Shown: positions 1 through 8,235 of the stretch, piece after piece
Layout of the letters: every line of letters starts with the position of its first letter
Position numbering within the stretch: the stretch's first letter is position 1
Assembly (NCBI GenBank): GCA_015488075.1
Contig: WFOM01000135.1
Coordinates: 1 to 8,235, forward strand
Reading direction: 5' to 3'
From: Helicobacteraceae bacterium
GTDB taxonomy: Bacteria; Campylobacterota; Campylobacteria; Campylobacterales; Sulfurimonadaceae
Length of the DNA stretch: 8,235 bases
Position numbers and translations under genes: made by a program
Notes under the pieces: model-generated
The model's input: the letters and a program-made list of their open reading frames with translations, nothing else
The model's database searches: none
Told to the model about the DNA's origin: nothing

Positions 1-11
1 ATACTATACAC

Positions 12-45
12 AAAGAGATGAAGTTATAGTATTCATCTCTTTTTT
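12..45 (+). terminator. Rho-independent terminator of the upstream gene
   Basis: The arms at 12-22 and 32-42 are perfect reverse complements (11 bp, the outermost pairs A-U), with a 9-nt loop at 23-31 and a T run at 41-45. This is the standard shape of an intrinsic terminator. It probably ends the unit upstream of the window, which in Campylobacterota is often tuf/rpmG (recalled, not visible here). The T run ends exactly where the tRNA begins, so the tRNA depends on readthrough or on a promoter lying within or just before this hairpin. Confidence 0.75.
25..30 (+). promoter_or_regulatory. Candidate -10 box for tRNA-Trp, inside the terminator loop
   Basis: TATAGT matches the TATAAT -10 consensus at 5 of 6 positions. 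A start about 7 nt downstream (near 37) would leave a leader of roughly 9 nt before the tRNA. No clear -35 box is visible, but sigma-70 promoters in Campylobacterota usually lack one. In AT-rich DNA such matches also occur by chance, so this is only a candidate. Confidence 0.25.
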
Positions 46-121
46 AGGCGAGTAGCTCCAATGGTAGAGCGCCGGATTCCAAATCCGATGGTTGGGGGTT
101 CGAGTCCCTCCTCGCCTGCCA
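46..121 (+). tRNA. tRNA-Trp (anticodon CCA)
   Basis: The cloverleaf folds fully. The acceptor stem 46-52/111-117 has 7 perfect pairs. The D stem is 55-58/67-70 with GG in its loop. The anticodon stem is 72-76/84-88, with loop 77-83 and anticodon CCA at 79-81, which reads the UGG Trp codon. The variable loop is 89-93. The T stem 94-98/106-110 includes one G-U and its loop is TTCGAGT. The discriminator is G118, and the CCA tail is encoded at 119-121. Two small oddities: the outermost anticodon-stem pair (72/88) is a C-A mismatch, and by simple counting the D loop opens with C where A14 is nearly universal. Placement directly before secE matches the arrangement I recall from Campylobacter. Confidence 0.96.
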
Positions 122-161
122 TTTATATATTTTAAAATTAAATATTTTTGGTTTTAAAATG

Positions 162-174
162 TATAAATTATAAA
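162..174 (+). promoter_or_regulatory. Candidate secE-nusG promoter (-10 region)
   Basis: Two TATAAA boxes lie at 162-167 and 169-174. They follow T runs at 145-149 and 152-155, which resembles the Campylobacterota sigma-70 pattern of a -10 box with periodic upstream T-rich stretches and no -35 box. A start near 180 would give a leader of about 15 nt that includes the secE ribosome binding site. The whole 122-196 gap is extremely AT-rich, so chance matches are likely. secE could equally be co-transcribed with the tRNA. Confidence 0.3.
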
Positions 175-196
175 TATCTAAGATATAGGGAATATT

Positions 197-376
197 ATGG
201 ATTTTGCCAAAATTATAAGAGATGCGAAAACTGAACTTGCAAAAGTTATTTTTCCGACCAAAACACAGGTAAGACAGGCTTATATTTCTGTTATAGTTGT
301 TGTTGCCGCAGTCTCTGCATTTTTGGCACTTGTAGATTTGGTAATGTCTTCAGTAGTTTCATCTATACTTGGTTAA
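197..376 (+). CDS. secE: Preprotein translocase subunit SecE
   Basis: This 59-aa protein is the small essential subunit of the SecYEG channel in the inner membrane, which it stabilises by clamping around SecY. It begins MDFAKIIRDAKTEL, an amphipathic cytoplasmic helix. The conserved hinge follows as KVIFPT (residues 16-21), where most SecE have Trp in place of Phe. A single transmembrane segment covers about residues 29-55, rich in Val, Ala and Leu. This is the short one-span form of SecE found in most bacteria; the E. coli protein has three spans. The start is supported by AGGG at 187-190, 6 nt upstream of the ATG. The gene ends 9 nt before nusG, and the nusG ribosome binding site overlaps its stop codon, so the two are probably translationally linked. 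Identity rests on the hinge, the topology and the position before nusG. Confidence 0.93.
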   Translation: MDFAKIIRDAKTELAKVIFPTKTQVRQAYISVIVVVAAVSAFLALVDLVMSSVVSSILG

Positions 377-385
377 GGGAAAAAT

Positions 386-913
386 ATGGCGCACGAGTGG
401 TATTCTATTCAAACATACGGCAGTGACAGAGCTGTAAAAGAGGCTATACTCAATTTGGTAAAAGAGTATGGACTTGAAGACAAGATAACAGATGTGGTTG
501 TTCCGACTGAAGATGTTATAGAAGTAAAAGACGGTAAAAAAAAGGTAAGTGAAAGATCTCTTTACAGCGGTTATGTTTTTGCCAGAATTGATTTGGATAC
601 TAACATACAGCATATGATACAAAGACTTCCAAAAGTTTCCGGTTTTATCGGTGAAGGTAACAAACCTACACCGCTTAGCGAAAGTGATATCCGGGTTATT
701 TTGGACAAAGTTCAAAACAAAGCCGCACCAAAACCTAAAGTTTACTACGAAAAAGGTGAGATGGTTCGTATCATTGACGGGCCGTTTGCAAACTTTACGG
801 CAACCGTTGATGAGTATGATATGGAACACGGAACCCTTAAACTAAATGTTTCTATTTTTGGAAGAGCTACTCCTGTTGACATATCTTATACTCAGGTAGA
901 AAAAATAATTTAA
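386..913 (+). CDS. nusG: Transcription termination/antitermination factor NusG
   Basis: NusG binds the RNA polymerase clamp, suppresses pausing, and links polymerase to Rho or to ribosomal protein S10. The product is 175 aa, a normal length. The NGN domain spans about residues 3-108, with the opening EWYSIQTY and the core strand [11 protein letters not shown] (59-69), which carries Ser where many NusG have Pro before GY. A short linker, AAPKPK, leads to the C-terminal KOW domain (about 121-175), with [14 protein letters not shown] (124-137) and [17 protein letters not shown] at the end. AAGGGA at 375-380 is its ribosome binding site and overlaps the secE stop codon. The secE-nusG pairing is near-universal in bacteria. 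rplK follows after a 25-nt gap, so transcription probably continues into the ribosomal genes. Confidence 0.98.
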   Translation: MAHEWYSIQTYGSDRAVKEAILNLVKEYGLEDKITDVVVPTEDVIEVKDGKKKVSERSLYSGYVFARIDLDTNIQHMIQRLPKVSGFIGEGNKPTPLSESDIRVILDKVQNKAAPKPKVYYEKGEMVRIIDGPFANFTATVDEYDMEHGTLKLNVSIFGRATPVDISYTQVEKII

Positions 914-938
914 CTTAATTTCAACACAAAGGAAGAAC

Positions 939-1364
939 ATGGCAAAAAAAGTTATGGACTACATAAAGCTTCAGATAGAGGCTGGAAAAGCTAACCCTGC
1001 ACCACCGGTTGGACCTGCTCTAGGGCAGAGAGGTGTAAATATAATGGAGTTTTGCAAAGCTTTTAATGAAAAGACAAAAGATAAAATGGGATTTAAACTT
1101 CCTGTTATTATCACTGTTTACAATGACAGAAGCTTTAGCTTTATAGTAAAACAGCCACCTGCTTCAGAGCTTATCATGAAAGCAGCAGGTCTTAAAAAAG
1201 GTAGTGACAACCCGCTTAAAAACAAAGTAGGTAAAATCACTAAAGCGCAACTTATGGATATAGTCGAGCAAAAAATAGCCGACTTAAACACCGATGACAA
1301 AGATGCGGCAGCCAAAATTATAGCAGGTTCTGCAAGATCAATGGGTGTTGAGATAGTAGACTAA
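939..1364 (+). CDS. rplK: 50S ribosomal protein L11
   Basis: L11 binds the GTPase-associated region of 23S rRNA with L10/L12. It takes part in elongation-factor GTPase stimulation and, through its N-terminal domain, in RelA activation and thiopeptide sensitivity. The 141-aa length is typical. The N-terminal domain contains the proline-rich signature [17 protein letters not shown] (20-36), including the adjacent Pro22 and Pro23. The C-terminal rRNA-binding domain (about 75-141) carries the [16 protein letters not shown] stretch and ends [15 protein letters not shown]. An AAAGGAAG ribosome binding site at 928-935 precedes the ATG by 3 nt. rplA follows 65 nt downstream, the usual L11-L1 pair; in E. 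coli this operon is translationally controlled by L1. Confidence 0.98.
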   Translation: MAKKVMDYIKLQIEAGKANPAPPVGPALGQRGVNIMEFCKAFNEKTKDKMGFKLPVIITVYNDRSFSFIVKQPPASELIMKAAGLKKGSDNPLKNKVGKITKAQLMDIVEQKIADLNTDDKDAAAKIIAGSARSMGVEIVD

Positions 1365-1371
1365 AACTATA

Positions 1372-1389
1372 TTCGCTGACCACGGCGAA
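1372..1389 (+). promoter_or_regulatory. Small hairpin in the rplK-rplA spacer
   Basis: TTCGCTG (1372-1378) pairs with CGGCGAA (1383-1389) in 7 bp with one U-G, closed by the tetraloop ACCA. It starts 7 nt after the rplK stop codon and ends 40 nt before the rplA start. No T run follows, so it is not an intrinsic terminator. It could be an mRNA processing or stability element, or part of an L1 binding site. The pairing is visible, but the role is inferred. Confidence 0.4.
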
Positions 1390-1429
1390 ACACAAACAAG
1401 TGGTAGAATCTAAAAACAAGGATTACGAA

Positions 1430-2131
1430 ATGGCGAAAAAACTAAGTAAAAGATATAAAGAACTACTTGAAAAAATAGAAAAAAAAGCTTACAGTGTAAG
1501 TGAAGCAAGCACAAAAGTAAAAGAGCTTCAAAGTGCAAAATTTGATGAAACAGTTGAAATAGCATTAAATCTGAATGTTGATCCAAGACATGCCGATCAG
1601 ATGATAAGAGGTGCAACAGTTTTACCTCACGGAACAGGTAAAAAAGTTAGAGTTGCAGTATTTGCAAGAGGTGCCAAAGCCGATGAAGCAAAAGAAGCAG
1701 GTGCTGATATAGTAGGAACTGATGATTTGGTAGCCTCTATTAAAGAAGGAAACATCGACTTTGATATAGTAGTTGCTGCACCTGATTGTATGGGGCTTGT
1801 AGGACAGGTTGGTAGGATACTCGGACCAAAAGGTCTTATGCCAAACCCAAAAACAGGAACCGTAACTCCTGATGTTGCAAAAGCGGTTAAAAATGTAAAA
1901 GGCGGTCAGGTTAACTTCCGTGTTGATAAAAAAGGTAACATGCATGCAGGTATAGGTAAAGCAAGTTTTGATGCAAAACAGATCGAAGAAAACCTAAAAG
2001 CATTTGTTACTGCCATAAACAAACTAAAACCTGCAAGTTCAAAAGGAAGATATATTAAAAATGCGGCATTAAGCCTAACTATGTCTCCTGCCATAACACT
2101 TGATACTCAAGAGTTGTTGGATATAAAATAG
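1430..2131 (+). CDS. rplA: 50S ribosomal protein L1
   Basis: L1 forms the mobile L1 stalk at the E site of the large subunit, and in many bacteria it is also a translational repressor of its own operon. The product is 233 aa, a typical length. The signature segment [21 protein letters not shown] is present, with [10 protein letters not shown] starting near residue 132, and the C-terminal domain ends [20 protein letters not shown]. The ATG at 1430 ([13 protein letters not shown]) is preferred over an in-frame GTG at 1400. AAGGA at 1418-1422 is well spaced (7 nt) from the ATG, and L1 proteins normally begin at this point. The stop codon (2129-2131) lies inside the 5' arm of a terminator hairpin, so L1 is probably the last gene of its transcription unit. 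Confidence 0.97.
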   Translation: MAKKLSKRYKELLEKIEKKAYSVSEASTKVKELQSAKFDETVEIALNLNVDPRHADQMIRGATVLPHGTGKKVRVAVFARGAKADEAKEAGADIVGTDDLVASIKEGNIDFDIVVAAPDCMGLVGQVGRILGPKGLMPNPKTGTVTPDVAKAVKNVKGGQVNFRVDKKGNMHAGIGKASFDAKQIEENLKAFVTAINKLKPASSKGRYIKNAALSLTMSPAITLDTQELLDIK

Positions 2132-2153
2132 TGGGTTTTCCCACTATTTTTTT
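2125..2153 (+). terminator. Rho-independent terminator overlapping the rplA stop codon
   Basis: The arms 2125-2135 and 2140-2150 are perfect reverse complements (11 bp, including a GUGGG/CCCAC core), closed by a TTTT loop and followed by a T run reaching 2153. The rplA TAG stop codon sits in the 5' arm, so a ribosome finishing L1 would cover that arm and could hinder hairpin formation. This divides the cluster into secE-nusG-rplKA and rplJL-rpoBC, though readthrough is possible. Confidence 0.85.
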
Positions 2154-2301
2154 GAAGATTTTTATTTTAGTATCTTTGGATTCTAAAGTAAAGATTTTCA
2201 AACGGTTGCTTTGGAAATCTGGATAATTTGGGCTAAAGATAGCTAGGGGCCTTTGGCTTAAAAGACAACCCTTCTTGAAGTCTTTTGTCCAGAAAGGAGA
2301 A
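2154..2301 (+). promoter_or_regulatory. rplJ leader RNA, probable L10-type autoregulatory leader
   Basis: About 150 nt without a gene separate the rplA terminator from rplJ, and they fold into successive stems. Stem A pairs 2192-2202 with 2210-2220 (11 bp, one U-G, loop CGGUUGC). Stem B pairs 2232-2238 with 2251-2257 (7 bp, one U-G), extendable outward to 2229/2260; it has a 3-nt AUA bulge at 2239-2241 and a small inner GC stem. Stem C pairs 2260-2266 with 2280-2286 (7 bp). In many bacteria the L10-L12 complex binds such a leader to repress rplJL, and the bulged stem B is the most likely protein site. A promoter is expected between 2154 and about 2190, but only weak -10-like boxes (TAGTAT, TATCTT near 2169-2176) are seen. 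CCTTT at 2250-2254 is complementary to AAAGG in the rplJ ribosome binding site, so an alternative pairing is possible. Confidence 0.6.
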
Positions 2302-2304
2302 ATG

Positions 2305-2790
2305 ATGACAAAGGCTAAAAAAGCTGAAGTTTTATCTCAGCTTAAAGAAGCTTTTGCTAACACTACCGCAGTAGTTATATGTGACTACAAAGGTCTTAGT
2401 GTTGGTGAGCTTGAAGAGCTAAGAAAGGCTGCTAAAGCAAAAGAAGTAAGTGTTCAGGTTATAAAAAACACACTTGCTAAACTTGCTTTGGAAGAAGCCG
2501 GTATGAGTGGTGTTGAGATAAAAGACACAAACATATTTGTTTGGTCTGATGATGTTATCTCAGCTGCCAAAGTTGCTTCTGACTTTGCTAAGAAAAATGA
2601 CAAATTTGTCATAAAAGCAGGTTACCTTGACAAAGAAGTAGCTGATATTGCTAAGATCGAAGCATTTGCCAAACTTCCTGGAAGAGAAGAACTTCTTGGT
2701 ATGCTTGCTGCTACCTGGATGGCACCGATTACAAACTTTACTATCGGTCTTGATGCTTTAAGAAAGAAAAAAGAAGAAGAAGGCGAATAA
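2305..2790 (+). CDS. rplJ: 50S ribosomal protein L10
   Basis: L10 is the base of the L7/L12 stalk: its N-terminal domain binds 23S rRNA beside L11 and its C-terminal helix carries L12 dimers. From the ATG at 2305 the product is 161 aa and begins MTKAKKAEVLSQLKEAF. It has the conserved CDYKGLSVGELEELR (26-40) and VQVIKNTLAKLAL (50-62) segments and ends APITNFTIGLDALRKKKEEEGE. The C-terminal helix is short, similar to that of E. coli L10, which suggests two L12 dimers. Two adjacent ATGs occur at 2302 and 2305. AAAGGAG at 2293-2299 lies only 2 nt from the first but 5 nt from the second, so the second is chosen. A further upstream in-frame TTG (2275) lies inside leader stem C and has no ribosome binding site. 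Confidence 0.96.
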   Translation: MTKAKKAEVLSQLKEAFANTTAVVICDYKGLSVGELEELRKAAKAKEVSVQVIKNTLAKLALEEAGMSGVEIKDTNIFVWSDDVISAAKVASDFAKKNDKFVIKAGYLDKEVADIAKIEAFAKLPGREELLGMLAATWMAPITNFTIGLDALRKKKEEEGE

Positions 2791-2823
2791 GCCTAAAACA
2801 AAATAACCATAGGAGAGAAAATT

Positions 2824-3185
2824 ATGGCAATAACTAAAGAAGATGTTTTAGAATATATATCTGGTCTGTCTGTATTGGAACTATCAGAACTTGTAAAAGA
2901 GTTTGAAGAAAAATTCGGTGTTTCTGCTCAACCTGTTGCAGTAGCCGGTGCAGTTGCAGGCGGTGATGCAGGCGGTGCTGAAGAAAAAACCGAGTTTGAT
3001 GTAGTTCTTACCGATGCAGGTGCTAAGAAAATAGGTGTTATAAAAGTTGTTAGAGCAATAACGGGTCTTGGACTTAAAGAAGCAAAAGATGCTGTTGAAG
3101 GTGTTCCTACAACTCTTAAAGAAGGTGTAGACAAAGATACTGCTGAAGATATCAAAAAACAAATCGAAGAAGCAGGTGGAAAAGT

Positions 3186-3198
<13 letters not shown>
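2824..3198 (+). CDS. rplL: 50S ribosomal protein L7/L12
   Basis: L7/L12 is the multicopy stalk protein that recruits translational GTPases such as EF-Tu, EF-G and IF2. The product is 124 aa, a typical length. The N-terminal dimerisation domain covers about residues 1-33 ([20 protein letters not shown]). A flexible Ala/Gly/Val-rich hinge spans about 34-53. The C-terminal factor-binding domain (54-124) has [20 protein letters not shown], then [21 protein letters not shown], and ends GGKVEIK. AGGAG at 2811-2815 lies 8 nt before the ATG. The gene follows rplJ after 33 nt, and co-transcription with rplJ is expected. Because L12 is needed in several copies per ribosome, the attenuator-like and processing-like hairpins right after the gene fit a need for more rplL than rpoB product. 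Confidence 0.98.

Positions 3199-8235
<5,037 letters not shown>

Noticed and set aside
122..196. Replication-origin-like or attachment site in the AT-rich gap after tRNA-Trp
   Set aside because: No repeated DnaA boxes, no duplicated tRNA 3' end and no integrase are seen. The gap is short and is better explained as promoter-like DNA.
359..829. Long minus-strand open frame opposite nusG, and similar minus-strand frames opposite rplK, rplA, rplL and rpoB
   Set aside because: They lie entirely or almost entirely over strongly conserved + strand genes, have low-complexity Phe/Tyr/Ser-rich translations, and match no family I recognise. They are shadows of the real genes.
1400..1429. GTG start for rplA, 10 residues upstream
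   Set aside because: The ATG at 1430 has a well-placed AAGGA and gives the usual L1 N-terminus (MAKKLSKRY).
2275..2304. TTG start at 2275 or ATG at 2302 for rplJ
   Set aside because: The TTG lies inside leader stem C without a ribosome binding site. The ATG at 2302 is only 2 nt from AGGAG, while 2305 is better spaced and gives the usual MTKAKK-type start.

Overview
The window is a stretch of core bacterial housekeeping DNA: the secE-nusG-rplKAJL-rpoBC cluster, all on the + strand, preceded by a tRNA-Trp gene. The base composition is AT-rich (not counted), with heavy use of AGA for Arg and ATA for Ile. The gene order (tRNA-Trp directly before secE), the protein sequences (a 59-aa SecE with KVIFPT, the L10 ending APITNFTIGL, and the [17 protein letters not shown] rifampicin region of RpoB) and the T-rich promoter-like DNA all suggest a Campylobacterota (Epsilonproteobacteria) chromosome. 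rpoB and rpoC are separate overlapping genes, as in Campylobacter-like lineages, and not fused as in Helicobacter and Wolinella. The genus cannot be resolved by eye.

Layout. 1-45: end of an upstream unit with an intrinsic terminator. 46-121: tRNA-Trp (CCA). 122-196: AT-rich gap with a candidate promoter. 197-376 secE and 386-913 nusG. 939-1364 rplK, then a 65-nt gap with a small hairpin, then 1430-2131 rplA. A strong terminator-like hairpin contains the rplA stop codon. 2154-2301 is a structured rplJ leader. 2305-2790 rplJ and 2824-3198 rplL follow. The 156-nt rplL-rpoB gap is packed with consecutive hairpins. 3355-7500 is rpoB, and rpoC (7493 to the window end, truncated) overlaps it by 8 nt.

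The genes serve protein export (SecE), transcription elongation (NusG), the L11/L1/L10/L12 parts of the large ribosomal subunit, and the two large RNA polymerase subunits. The terminator after rplA and the leader before rplJ suggest two transcription units: tRNA/secE/nusG/rplKA and rplJL/rpoBC.

No exotic system, mobile element, CRISPR array or defence gene is present; the coding content is ordinary. The interest lies in the non-coding RNA. The best candidate is the rplL-rpoB spacer. There the 3' arm of a CUUG-capped hairpin can instead pair for 8 bp with the rpoB Shine-Dalgarno region, closing a multibranch structure around three further hairpins. One of these is a nearly perfect 22-pair stem resembling an RNase III site. 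This could be an undescribed two-state control element for rpoB translation. It is inferred from base pairing alone.
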